A DNA stretch of 64,000 bases from Chloroflexota bacterium (lineage in GTDB: Bacteria > Chloroflexota > Limnocylindria > Limnocylindrales > CSP1-4), in assembly GCA_016191345.1 (NCBI GenBank), contig JACPOU010000047.1, positions 51,791-115,790 on the forward strand, in the 5' to 3' direction. The notes under the pieces were generated by a model. The model made no database searches, had not been told where the DNA came from, and saw only the letters and a program-made list of their open reading frames with translations. A program made the translations under genes and the position numbers. Positions 26,236-34,235 of this stretch are shown in pieces. The number at the start of each line of letters is the position of its first letter. Position 1 is the stretch's first letter.

Positions 26236-26586
26236 TCAGTCGGGATCGGCCGTCCGATCAGCGCGGTAGGCGATCACCTCCACGGCCTCGATCGTGATGA
26301 GGCCGCCCGCCACCATGGCATCGAGTTCCGGCAGGACGGCCCGGATCCGCTCCTCCGCGTCGACGACCTCGATGAGGATGGGCAGGTCCCCCGAGAGGCG
26401 GAGGATGCGGGTCGTGTGGAGGTGGTGCTTCGCGCCGAAGCCCTCGATGCCGCGAAGGACCGTCGCCCCGGCAAGGCCGCGATCCCGAAGGCGATGGACG
26501 ATCGCCTCGTAGAGCGGGCGCCCCTCGAAGGTGTCCGACTCGCCGATGTAGATGCGGGCGAGGAGCCCTGCGCCTTCGAGCTTCAC
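26236..26586 (-). CDS. DUF190-family protein paired with CrcB
   Basis: A 116-residue DUF190 protein, a small ferredoxin-like/PII-like fold commonly encoded next to crcB (ARIYIGESDTFEGRPLYEAI, GFGAKHHLHTTRI, LPILIEVVDAEERI). Its GTG start overlaps the crcB stop (GTGA, 26583-26586), so the two are translationally coupled. By analogy with PII-type regulators of transporters it may modulate the fluoride channel; this is inference from family and context. Confidence 0.92.
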   Translation of the reverse strand: MKLEGAGLLARIYIGESDTFEGRPLYEAIVHRLRDRGLAGATVLRGIEGFGAKHHLHTTRILRLSGDLPILIEVVDAEERIRAVLPELDAMVAGGLITIEAVEVIAYRADRTADPD

Positions 26587-26957
26587 GCGAGTGCCCTCCC
26601 GAGGGTGAGGCCGACGAAGACGGCGGCGAGCCCCAGCACGACCGAGCCGAAGGCGTTGGCGACGGCGAGCCCGGCCGCGCCGTCCTCCCAGAGCCGCCAG
26701 CTCTCGAGCATGAGCGTCGAGAACGTCGTGTAGGCCCCCAGGAAGCCGATCATCAGGGGTCCCCGGATGTTCGACGGCAGAACGCCCCGCTCGATCGCCA
26801 GGGCGAAGACCAGCCCGAGCGCCAGCGATCCCGACAGGTTGATGACGAGGGTTCCCCAGGGAAAGGCGCCGCCGGCACGCTCCGCGACGACGCCGTCCAC
26901 GAGGTAGCGGGTCACGGCGCCGGCGGCACCGCCGAGCGCGACGAGGAAGAGCGGCAT
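26583..26957 (-). CDS. crcB: CrcB/Fluc fluoride ion channel
   Basis: A 124-residue, four-helix dual-topology fluoride exporter: ALGGAAGAVTRYLV at the N-terminus, WGTLVINLSGSLALG with the conserved Asn, and GFLGAYTTFSTLMLE with the TTFS motif lining the pore. It relieves cytoplasmic fluoride toxicity as a homodimer. ATG 26957 lies 6 nt after GACCAT, a poor -10, and no SD is evident. I looked for a fluoride riboswitch in the upstream ~270 bp and saw no match to its GG-GATGG...CTGATG pattern. Confidence 0.95.
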   Translation of the reverse strand: MPLFLVALGGAAGAVTRYLVDGVVAERAGGAFPWGTLVINLSGSLALGLVFALAIERGVLPSNIRGPLMIGFLGAYTTFSTLMLESWRLWEDGAAGLAVANAFGSVVLGLAAVFVGLTLGRALA

Positions 26958-27231
26958 GCGCGGATGGTCGCGGGGGCGGTGTGCCCCGTCAAGTCACCGG
27001 AAGCTGGGGTCCGAGCAGCCCCGACGAGGCGCGGAACGGTGACGGGCGGGGCATCCTGGTCTCGAGGGGGGTGCGACACCTGGTCGACACGGGGTCCGGT
27101 CGAGAGGTGTTCGAGACGAGAGCGGGTTGTGCGCGATTTCGGCGCCCATCCCCGGTCATTGCTATGGTGGCGAGGCGCCGGACGGCCTCAACGATCGTCC
27201 CGGCCCCCGGCGCCGGCACGGAGAGCTTCAG
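26958..27231. other. Divergent intergenic region
   Basis: 274 bp between crcB (-) and the small secreted protein (+). It must hold both promoters. TATGGT at 27163-27168 is a candidate -10 on the + strand. No riboswitch, RNA gene or ORF can be supported. Confidence 0.6.
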
Positions 27232-27498
27232 ATGCGACGCCTTCGACATCTCCTGGTCAGCCTGTCCATCACGGGGGTCCTGACCCTGACGATGGTCGCG
27301 ACTGCGGTCGGCCACGTCCACGGGATCACCCCTCTTCGCTGCGTCGGTGTCGCCGGCGACGGCGCCAACGCGACGAACTCGACACCCGCCGCCGCCGCGA
27401 ACGGCGGCCCGATCCGCGGCCTGATCCCGCGCGACGTCGGCAACGCGCCGATCACCGTCGGCGACGGTGGGTTCGACACGCCGGCCTGCCCGGCCTGA
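27232..27498 (+). CDS. Small secreted protein, function unknown
   Basis: An 88-residue protein with a clear signal peptide: MRRLRHLL, a hydrophobic core (SLSITGVLTLTMVATAVG) and likely cleavage near VGHVHG. The mature ~60 residues contain two cysteines (LRCVGV and TPACPA), which could form a disulfide, and are rich in Gly, Ala, Asn and Thr. GGAGAG lies 7 nt before ATG 27232, which is preferred over an upstream ATG (27127) that would bury the signal. I do not recognise the family. A hairpin follows 11 bp after the stop. Confidence 0.75.
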   Translation: MRRLRHLLVSLSITGVLTLTMVATAVGHVHGITPLRCVGVAGDGANATNSTPAAAANGGPIRGLIPRDVGNAPITVGDGGFDTPACPA

Positions 27499-27509
27499 AG
27501 TCCCGGTTT

Positions 27510-27549
27510 GGGAGACGGCGGCGCCGCAATGGGTCGGCGCCGCTCTCCC
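27510..27549. terminator. Shared hairpin between convergent small genes
   Basis: GGGAGA-CGGCGGCGCCG pairs with CGGCGCCGCTCTCCC around a short loop (one small bulge). It fills the 52 bp between the stops at 27498 (+) and 27551 (-), so it can end both transcripts. T-tracts are weak. Confidence 0.65.
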
Positions 27550-27550
27550 G

Positions 27551-27847
27551 TCAGCCGGAGGACGATGCCTCGTCGTCCTCCTCGGCGATGTCGTCGATCC
27601 TTTCGGTGCCGGTCGGGATCGCGTCAGCTTCGTCCGCCTCGTCGCGCGCCATGCGGAAGACCTCGCGGCTCCGGGCCGTGATGTCGTCGGCGAGGCGGTG
27701 GAAGCCGGGCGTCGAGATGGGCAGGCGACGCTTCTCCGACTCCATCCCGTGCAGGTCGTCGATGGCGGCCAGCATCTCGTTCGAATGGCGCGTCAATTCG
27801 CGTTTCCTGGTGCCCGGGTCCTTGTCCGCGCCTCGGGGCCGTTCCAT
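27551..27847 (-). CDS. Conserved-looking 98-aa charged protein
   Basis: A small, soluble, highly charged protein: DKDPGTRKRELTRHSNEMLA, then SEKRRLPISTPGFHRLADDI, ending in an acidic tail (DIAEEDDEASSSG). The central part is predicted helical and has the look of a conserved family, but I cannot name one. ATG 27847 has no SD; the hexamer CACGAT lies 7 nt upstream, one base from the TAnnnT pattern of leaderless genes here. No cysteine, membrane segment or DNA-binding motif is visible. Confidence 0.65.
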   Translation of the reverse strand: MERPRGADKDPGTRKRELTRHSNEMLAAIDDLHGMESEKRRLPISTPGFHRLADDITARSREVFRMARDEADEADAIPTGTERIDDIAEEDDEASSSG

Positions 27848-27971
27848 GAGCGCGATCGTGGCATGGCCGATCCCGGACGTGGACTTCGAGGATGCGGGGG
27901 CAGGTTTCGGTACCGTTGCAAGGCGTCCGCGGGGTCGTGGTAGCGTTCGCCCACGCCCAGCGAGCGTCCGG

Positions 27972-28047
27972 GCGGGAGTAGCTCAGTTGGCAGAGCGTCA
28001 GCCTTCCAAGCTGAATGTCGCGGGTTCGACCCCCGTCTCCCGCTCCA
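27972..28047 (+). tRNA. tRNA-Gly (anticodon TCC)
   Basis: A complete cloverleaf: acceptor stem GCGGGAG/CTCCCGC, D-arm GCTC...GAGC, anticodon stem TCAGC/GCTGA with loop CTTCCAA (anticodon TCC at 28005-28007, reading GGA), T-arm GCGGG-TTCGACC-CCCGT, discriminator T and an encoded CCA (28045-28047). It is the only RNA gene I find in the window. Confidence 0.97.
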
Positions 28048-28410
28048 CCATTCACCGCGAGCGGGCGCCTCGTGAACCTGCCCGACGTGGCCGGACCCTG
28101 CGGCTGGCGTGACAATCCAGCTGGCAAGGGCTTCTGGCGTCCCCGCTGGCGTCCGATGCCAACCGTTGACGCGAAGGCCGACTGCCCGAGTGCGTGGTCG
28201 CCTCGCCGCCGGCTTGCCAGTCCAGTAGCGCCCGCATCAGCTGGCCCGGAGTGGACGGCCAGTCCCGCGCTCGGAGACTCGGCCCGCAGCACGGTCGCGA
28301 GGTTCCTGAGAGCCCGACGGGCCGAACCTTGCCGCGAACGTCGCCTCGTTCGGGGCACCCTCGATGCGACCGTCCGGGACCCCGGACGCGCCAGCAAGAG
28401 GCTGAACTCC
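28048..28410. other. Noncoding stretch between tRNA-Gly and the lipoprotein gene
   Basis: 363 bp without a supportable gene. It is rich in TGGC/GCCA words (TGGCGT occurs three times within 28110-28155) and contains no att-like copy of the tRNA 3' end. The promoter of the lipoprotein gene should lie near its end. Confidence 0.6.
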
Positions 28411-28854
28411 ATGAACGAACTCGACCGCGGCACCATGTCCGCGACCAACCCGTCCCGTCCGACGTGGCGGCGTGCCGGCACGATGATCGCCGTCCTGGCG
28501 TTCGCGGCCCTCGGCGTCGGTGCCTGCTCGTCGAGCGCGAGCACCGTCCCGAGCATCGCGATCCCGAGCGACATCCTGCCCGGGGCGAGCGGCTCGCCGG
28601 TCGCCGGGTGCGTCGACGCGACCACGATGGCCGTCATCGACCAGCTCCGGGCGCCGGGCGCCGACGTTCCCGCGCTCCTTGCCTCCAACAAGGACGTTCT
28701 GATCACGGGGCTGACCACCCTCCAGCCCGCGGATGCCGCCACCACGACGTGGCGCGATACGCTCGTCAAGGCGCTCCAGGACGGGGACATGACGACCGCG
28801 GCCACGCAGGTCGATGCACTCGTCAGTGGCGGGGTGAGCCTCAGCGCCTGCTGA
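28411..28854 (+). CDS. Putative lipoprotein
   Basis: A 147-residue protein with an N-terminal lipoprotein signal: positive residues (RPTWRRAG), a hydrophobic core (MIAVLAFAALG) and the lipobox VGAC at about residues 36-39, followed by a Ser/Pro/Ala linker. The mature part has two cysteines (AGCVDAT and the terminal SLSAC) and an alpha-helical look, with no recognised domain. ATG 28411 has AGAGG 10 nt upstream; an ATG at 28435 is also possible and would keep the signal. It is expected on the outer face of the cytoplasmic membrane. Confidence 0.75.
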   Translation: MNELDRGTMSATNPSRPTWRRAGTMIAVLAFAALGVGACSSSASTVPSIAIPSDILPGASGSPVAGCVDATTMAVIDQLRAPGADVPALLASNKDVLITGLTTLQPADAATTTWRDTLVKALQDGDMTTAATQVDALVSGGVSLSAC

Positions 28855-29044
28855 TCCGGCGGGGCCGCCGGCCGGTGACGTCGATCCAGGTCAGCGCGCC
28901 GACGGCGGCTCCCCCCCGCCACGCTGCGACGAGCGAAGCCTCGAAGAAACCCATGGTGACTGGAAATCGCCAGGCCCGCAGCGACGAGCGTCGCGGCGGC
29001 CGGACGCCGCAGCATCGAGGCCCCCGGCCAGCGTCGAGGGCCGG

Positions 29045-29434
29045 TCAGGCCTTCCGTTCGAGGATCGGCTTCGCCACGTCCGGCTTGTCGACGACGAACG
29101 CGAACATGGCCCGGTCGCCCCAGCGGCCGAGGAAGAGGTGGCCGTAGATGTTCACGCCGGCATCCGCGAGGGCTCGCGAGATCCGGGCCATGCCACCCGG
29201 CCGGTCGTCCACCTCGGCGAGGATGGACTCGCCCTCGACGTAGGTATAGCCGCCCGCATCGAGGACCCGCCGCGTCCCGTCGTCGTCCGCCGTCGTCATG
29301 ATCACGTGGCCGGAATCGCCGATCCCCCCGCCACCGATCGCCCGCAGGTCCACGCCCGCCGCGGCGAGCGTCTCGGCGAGGATCGCCATGGAGCCCGGCT
29401 CGTTCTTCAGCTGCACGACGAACTGGTTGGCCAT
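29045..29434 (-). CDS. Tandem ACT-domain protein
   Basis: A 129-residue protein made of two ACT domains (about 3-65 and 70-125): FVVQLKNEPGSMAILAETLA with AAGVDLRAI, then ILAEVDDRPGGMARISRALA with DAGVNIYGHLF. ACT domains bind amino acids or similar small ligands and act as allosteric sensors. No catalytic or DNA-binding domain is attached, so it may be a partner regulator. GGAGGGT lies 5-11 nt before ATG 29434. A single-ACT relative is at 61282. Confidence 0.85.
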   Translation of the reverse strand: MANQFVVQLKNEPGSMAILAETLAAAGVDLRAIGGGGIGDSGHVIMTTADDDGTRRVLDAGGYTYVEGESILAEVDDRPGGMARISRALADAGVNIYGHLFLGRWGDRAMFAFVVDKPDVAKPILERKA

Positions 29435-29504
29435 GGGGACCCTCCGCGATCCGGCCCGGGGTGCCCGGCGCCGAGCTCCCATCCTACCCGCTACGATCGC
29501 CGCG

Positions 29505-30443
29505 ATGGAGGCCACGACCCGACCCACCAGCGACCCGGCGGCCGGCACTCCCCTCCCCCCGCCGCTTCGCGCAACTGCCGCGGACCTGCCGCCGGCCGTG
29601 GCCGCGGCCCTCGCCGGGGCACAGCCGGACCTTCGGGACGCGCGCCGCGCGACCGTCGAGAGCGGCGGGCTGCCGTGGGCGACCTGGTCCTGGGGCGAAC
29701 CCTCCACGCCGCCGCTCCTCCTCCTGCATGGCGTGACGTCGAACGCGGACACGTTCTGGCGGGTCGGGCCGGCCGTCGCCGCGGCGGGCCGCCACGTCGT
29801 GGCGGTGGAGCTGCCCGGCCACGGCCGGACGAGCCAGTGGCAGGGCCGCCACCGGTTCGCCGAGACCGCCGCGGACGTGGCCGCGCTCATCGGCGCCGCG
29901 CGGCTGGACCAGCCCGGCCTCGCGGTGGCCGGGCATTCCTGGGGCGCCATGGTCGCGGCTGCGCTGCCGTCGGCCGGCCTCTCCCCCAGCCGCCTGCTGC
30001 TCATGGACCCGCCCGCACTCCCCGTCCAGGCCATGGAGCTGATGACCCACGATCCGCTGGAGCGGAAGTACGACAGCTTCGACGAGGCCCTGGCCGCCAT
30101 CGAGGGCGCGAATCCCGGCTGGTCCGAGGGTGACGTGCGCGCCAAGGCGCTCGGGCTCACCCAGTTCGACGTGGCGGCGGTTCGAGCCATCCTCCTCGAG
30201 AACGGCGACTGGGACGGCGGCCTCGGGGCGCTCGCCGATCCGGCTGCGGCCGGCGTCCCGACCTGGGCCATCCTCGGCGAGTTCCGGGCCGGCTGCATGG
30301 TGCCGGACGCCGTGCTGCCGCTCCTCGCGGCCCGCCTCGGTGCGGAGCACGTCCTGCGGATCGCCGACGGACCGCACTCGCCGCAGCGCACTCACCCCGA
30401 GGCGACGGTCCTCGCGATCCTGCGCGCGCTCGAGCTCGACTAG
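29505..30443 (+). CDS. Alpha/beta hydrolase
   Basis: A 312-residue alpha/beta-hydrolase-fold protein: oxyanion region LLLHGVTSNADTFW, the strand VVAVELPGHGRTS, nucleophile Ser in VAGHSWGAMVAA, and a late His in DGPHSPQRTHPEA. The acid residue is not obvious: the expected strand-loop reads WAILGEFRAGC, with Glu where Asp is usual. TACGAT (29492-29497) lies 7 nt before ATG 29505, a leaderless arrangement. Its stop TAG overlaps the glgA stop on the other strand in a shared CTAG. Substrate unknown. Confidence 0.85.
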   Translation: MEATTRPTSDPAAGTPLPPPLRATAADLPPAVAAALAGAQPDLRDARRATVESGGLPWATWSWGEPSTPPLLLLHGVTSNADTFWRVGPAVAAAGRHVVAVELPGHGRTSQWQGRHRFAETAADVAALIGAARLDQPGLAVAGHSWGAMVAAALPSAGLSPSRLLLMDPPALPVQAMELMTHDPLERKYDSFDEALAAIEGANPGWSEGDVRAKALGLTQFDVAAVRAILLENGDWDGGLGALADPAAAGVPTWAILGEFRAGCMVPDAVLPLLAARLGAEHVLRIADGPHSPQRTHPEATVLAILRALELD

Positions 30444-31951
30444 GGCCTCGTCCTCCGAACCGGGGGCGTCGGCGATGGTGCCGAGGCCCCCGCCCGGAGC
30501 GCCATCGCCCGCCGGTAGGCTTCGATGTAGGCGGGCGCGGAGTGCGTCCGCCAGTCGAAGTCGACGGCCATGCCTCGGTCGAGCAGCGACTCCCAGGCCG
30601 AACCACCGGCCTCGAACATGGTCCGGAAGGTTTCACAGGCCCAGCGGAGGCCGACCGCCGTCGGGTGCCGGAACACGAACCCGGTCCCGTCACCCGGCTG
30701 GTCGTGCTCGTCGCGGACCGTGTCACGGAGTCCGCCCGTGGCGTGGACGATCGGCGGCGTCCCGTATCGGAGCGCGACCATCTGGCCCGTCCCGCACGGC
30801 TCGAAGCGGGACGGCATGAGGAAGCCGTCGGCGCCGGCGTAGATCCGGCGAGCCATGTCGCGATCGAAGCGCTCGATGAGGGCGACCCGATCCGGCCGGT
30901 CCACCGCGAGCCCCCGGAGGGAGCCCACGAGCTCGGCAGGGCCGGAGCCCTGCACGATGAGCCGGAACCCGTCCGCGAGGAGCGCCGGCGCGGCCTCGGC
31001 CAGGAGGTCGAAGCCCTTCTGCGGGTCGAGGCGCCCGATCATGCCGACCACCGGCCCCTCATCGACCGGGTCGAATCCCACCCGCGCCAGGAGGTCGGCC
31101 CGGCACGCGCGCTTGCCCGTCCGGTCAGCGGCCGAGAACGTCGCCGCAAGGACGGGGTCCGTGGCGGGATCCCAGAGATCCGTGTCGAGCCCGTTGAGGA
31201 TGCCGAAGAAGGCATCGCCGCGTGCCCGGAGCCGCGCGTCCAGGCCCATCCCGAACTCGGGCGTGAGGGCCTCCCGGGCGAACCCGGGGCTCACCGTATT
31301 GACGAGGTCGGCGCGATCGATCGCCTCGCCGAGGAGGTCGATGCCCGCCGCCCGCCGGCCGAGCCCGGCCGTCCACTCCGGACCGAGCTGCCCGACGGCT
31401 GCCCGCGGGGTCCAGCCGTGATACGCGAGGTTGTGGACGGTGAGCAGGATGGCCGGCGGGGCGGCCCGGCCCAGCTCGCGGTAGCGGACGGCCGGCGCGG
31501 CGTGCCAGTCGTGAAGGTGGAGGACGTCGGGCGGCCGGCCCTCCGCCTCGAGGACCGCGAGCGCCGCCCGGCAGAACAGTGCGAAGCGCGCGGCATTGTC
31601 GGGAAAGTCGCCGGTCGCGTCGCCGTAGTAGCCGCCTTCGCGATCGAACGAAGCCGGGTGGTCCACGAGGCGCAGCCGGTAGCCGTCGGCGGCCACGTCC
31701 ACGATTCGGACCCGCGTCATGCCGGTCCCGCCCGCGCCCCCGCCCCCGGGCACCTCCACGAACCGCTCGCCCGTCAGCGAGCCCACCGGCACGACGACGC
31801 TGCGATAGCGCGGCAGGAAGACATCGATCGGGAGCTCGAGCTCCCCTGCGGCCACCTCGCCGAGCGCGCGGGCCAGCGCATCGACGACATCGGCCAGCCC
31901 GCCCGTCTTGGCCCAGGGCTCACACTCGGCCGCCAGGAAGGCCACTCGCAT
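30440..31951 (-). CDS. glgA: Glycogen synthase (GT5, ADP-glucose type)
   Basis: A 503-residue GT5 starch/glycogen synthase that adds glucose from ADP-glucose to alpha-1,4-glucan. The N-terminal KxGGL loop is AECEPWAKTGGLADVVDALA; LHLHDWHAAPAVRY, TVHNLAYHGWTPR and the C-terminal EPCGTGQMVALRYGTPPI (with the catalytic-site glutamate) are all in place. ATG 31951 gives the usual MRVAFLAAE start; a GTG at 31957 lies 6 nt after TACCAT (31964-31969) and may be the real leaderless start. It is divergent from the phosphorylase gene across ~100 bp, and its last base pairs overlap the alpha/beta hydrolase stop. Confidence 0.93.
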   Translation of the reverse strand: MRVAFLAAECEPWAKTGGLADVVDALARALGEVAAGELELPIDVFLPRYRSVVVPVGSLTGERFVEVPGGGGAGGTGMTRVRIVDVAADGYRLRLVDHPASFDREGGYYGDATGDFPDNAARFALFCRAALAVLEAEGRPPDVLHLHDWHAAPAVRYRELGRAAPPAILLTVHNLAYHGWTPRAAVGQLGPEWTAGLGRRAAGIDLLGEAIDRADLVNTVSPGFAREALTPEFGMGLDARLRARGDAFFGILNGLDTDLWDPATDPVLAATFSAADRTGKRACRADLLARVGFDPVDEGPVVGMIGRLDPQKGFDLLAEAAPALLADGFRLIVQGSGPAELVGSLRGLAVDRPDRVALIERFDRDMARRIYAGADGFLMPSRFEPCGTGQMVALRYGTPPIVHATGGLRDTVRDEHDQPGDGTGFVFRHPTAVGLRWACETFRTMFEAGGSAWESLLDRGMAVDFDWRTHSAPAYIEAYRRAMALRAGASAPSPTPPVRRTRP

Positions 31952-32057
31952 CGGCACGACGGCATGGTAGACCCCGGGCCCGCGCTGCATCGCCATCGAT
32001 CCCGGCAGCCGGATCGCCCGCTTCCGGCCGTGGCTGAACCGGTACAATGCCGCGCGC

Positions 32058-34235
32058 ATGGATCCCGTCGTCCGCGTCCCGTCGGTCGCTCCGAACGTCG
32101 TCCGCGTCCCGCCCAGCCTCGAAGGCCTGCACCGCCTGGCCTACAACCTGTGGTGGACGTGGCATCCCGAGGCGAAGGCGCTCTTCGCCCGCCTCGACCC
32201 CGTGGCCTGGGGCCGCGACCGCAACCCGATCCCCGTCCTCGCGGGCCCCGTCCGCTGGCCGGAGATCCTCGACAGCTCCGACTACCGGGCCGTCTACGAC
32301 GACGTCATCTCGGACTTCGATCGCTACATGGCGAACGGCCGCGACCACTGGTTCCACCAGCAGCACGCGGCGGACCTGCCCGGGCCGATCGCCTACTTCT
32401 GCGCCGAGTACGGCCTCCACGAGTCGCTCGGCATCTACTCCGGCGGCCTGGGCGTGCTCGCGGGCGATCACCTCAAGACGGCCAGCGACATGGCCCTGCC
32501 GCTCGTGGGCGTGGGTCTCCTCTACCGCCGCGGCTACTTCCGCCAGACCATCGACGCGGACGGCCACCAGGAGCACGCCTACCCGAACTACGACCTTTCG
32601 CGCCTGCCGCTCTCGCGCGTGCTCGACCGGGAGGGCAACGACCTGACGGTCAGTGTGGAGCTCCCGGGCCGGGACGTGAAGGCGGACGTCTGGACGGCCC
32701 AGGTCGGGCGCGTCCCGGTGCTCCTCCTCGACACCGACACGCCCGAGAACGACGAGGGCGACCGACCGATCACCCACATCCTCTACGTCCGGGGCCGCGA
32801 GATGCGCCTCCACCAGGAGCTCGTCCTGGGGGTCGGCGGGGTCCGGGCCATCCGGGCGCTGGGCCTCAGCCCCGCCGTCTGGCACCTCAACGAGGGCCAC
32901 TCCGCGTTCCTCCTCGCCGAGCGCGCGCGCGAGCTCGTCGCCGCGGGTGCGACGCTGGACGACGCACTCGCCCGGATCCGCCGCGACAGCGTCTTCACGA
33001 TCCACACCCCGGTGTCCGCCGGGAACGAGCGCTTCGAGTCCGGCCTCGTGCGGCGGGTGGCCGGCCCGCTGCTCGACGGTGACGAGCGACCCGGCACGGG
33101 CGGGGTGCCGGTGGACCGGGTCCTCGATATCGGGCTCGGTGCGGACGGCGACGCCTCGCAGTTCGACATGACCGCGTTCAGCCTCCGCCTCACGAACGGC
33201 GCGAATGCCGTCAGCCAGCTCCACGCCGAGACGGCAAACGGGACCTGGCGCGAGGTCGTCCCGCACCAGATCCTGGGCATCACGAACGGGGTCCACACGC
33301 CGACCTGGGTCGGCCGGCCGATTCGCGACCTGCTCGCCCGCTACCTCGACGCCGACCTGGACCATCTCGACCCCGGGACGCCGGCCGGCCGCTGGTGGGA
33401 GCGGATCGAGCAGCTTCCGGCGGCGGAGCTCTGGGAGGCCCACCAGCGCCAGAAGGGCGAGTTCGCCCACTTCGCCACCCACCGGCTCCGGATGCAGTTC
33501 GCCCGCCACGGCGAACCGCCGAGCCGCCTCGAACGGCTCGAGCACGTCCTGGACCCCGACGCCCTCACGATCGGCTTCGCCCGGCGCTTCGCGACCTACA
33601 AGCGGGCCTCGATGATCTTCACGGACATGGATCGCCTGGCGCGCCTCGTCCACGACGCGGACCGACCGGTCCAGATCGTCTTCGCCGGCAAGGCCCACCC
33701 CGCCGACCGGCCCGGCCAGTCCGTGATCCAGGAAATCTTCGGGCGGACCCGGAGCGAGGAGCTCCGCGGGAAGGTCTTCATCCTCGAGGACTACGACATG
33801 CGGATCGCCCGGTTCCTCGTCCAGGGCGTCGACGTCTGGCTGAACAACCCGCGCCGCCCGCTCGAGGCATCCGGGACGTCCGGCATGAAGGCGGCCGCGA
33901 ACGGCGTCGTCAACGTGTCGGTCCTCGACGGCTGGTGGGACGAGGGCTTCGCCGGCGGCAACGGCTGGGCGATCGGCGGCCGCGAGAGCAACCCGGACGA
34001 GGCCGCCCAGGACTGGGCCGACGCCCAGGACCTCTACCGGGTCCTCGAAGCGGAAGTCGTGCCCGCCTACTACGAGCGCGACGCGGACGGACTGCCGGCC
34101 ACCTGGCTCGGCTGGATGCGCCGCTCGATGGCGGCCGACATCTGGCGGTTCTCGACGACGCGGATGCTCCACGAGTACACGGAGCGGCTCTACCTGCCCG
34201 CAGCCGGCGTCCCGGTGGTGGCCGGCGAACGGTAA
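32058..34235 (+). CDS. glgP: Alpha-glucan (glycogen) phosphorylase, GT35
   Basis: A 725-residue phosphorylase of the shorter bacterial type (TIGR02094-like), releasing glucose-1-phosphate from alpha-glucans with PLP as cofactor. Features: LHRLAYNLWWTWHPEAKALF at the N-terminus (DUF3417-type), CAEYGLHESLGIYSGGLGVL, WHLNEGHSAFL, and the PLP lysine K611 in GTSGMKAAANG. TACAAT (32043-32048) lies 9 nt before the ATG, so the message may be nearly leaderless. It is divergent from glgA, so synthesis and breakdown genes share one control region. Its last 46 bp overlap the 3' end of the opposing GH13 gene. Confidence 0.94.
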   Translation: MDPVVRVPSVAPNVVRVPPSLEGLHRLAYNLWWTWHPEAKALFARLDPVAWGRDRNPIPVLAGPVRWPEILDSSDYRAVYDDVISDFDRYMANGRDHWFHQQHAADLPGPIAYFCAEYGLHESLGIYSGGLGVLAGDHLKTASDMALPLVGVGLLYRRGYFRQTIDADGHQEHAYPNYDLSRLPLSRVLDREGNDLTVSVELPGRDVKADVWTAQVGRVPVLLLDTDTPENDEGDRPITHILYVRGREMRLHQELVLGVGGVRAIRALGLSPAVWHLNEGHSAFLLAERARELVAAGATLDDALARIRRDSVFTIHTPVSAGNERFESGLVRRVAGPLLDGDERPGTGGVPVDRVLDIGLGADGDASQFDMTAFSLRLTNGANAVSQLHAETANGTWREVVPHQILGITNGVHTPTWVGRPIRDLLARYLDADLDHLDPGTPAGRWWERIEQLPAAELWEAHQRQKGEFAHFATHRLRMQFARHGEPPSRLERLEHVLDPDALTIGFARRFATYKRASMIFTDMDRLARLVHDADRPVQIVFAGKAHPADRPGQSVIQEIFGRTRSEELRGKVFILEDYDMRIARFLVQGVDVWLNNPRRPLEASGTSGMKAAANGVVNVSVLDGWWDEGFAGGNGWAIGGRESNPDEAAQDWADAQDLYRVLEAEVVPAYYERDADGLPATWLGWMRRSMAADIWRFSTTRMLHEYTERLYLPAAGVPVVAGER

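Noticed and set aside
26958..27060. Fluoride riboswitch ahead of crcB
   Set aside because: The conserved elements of the crcB motif are not present on the relevant strand.
27972..28410. tRNA-Gly as an integration site
   Set aside because: No repeat of the tRNA 3' end and no integrase or mobile gene downstream.
28855..29015. Start of a - strand ORF (MLRRPAAATLVAAG) between the lipoprotein and ACT genes
   Set aside because: Looks briefly like a signal peptide but becomes Arg-rich, has no SD or -10 and runs antisense through the lipoprotein gene and tRNA.
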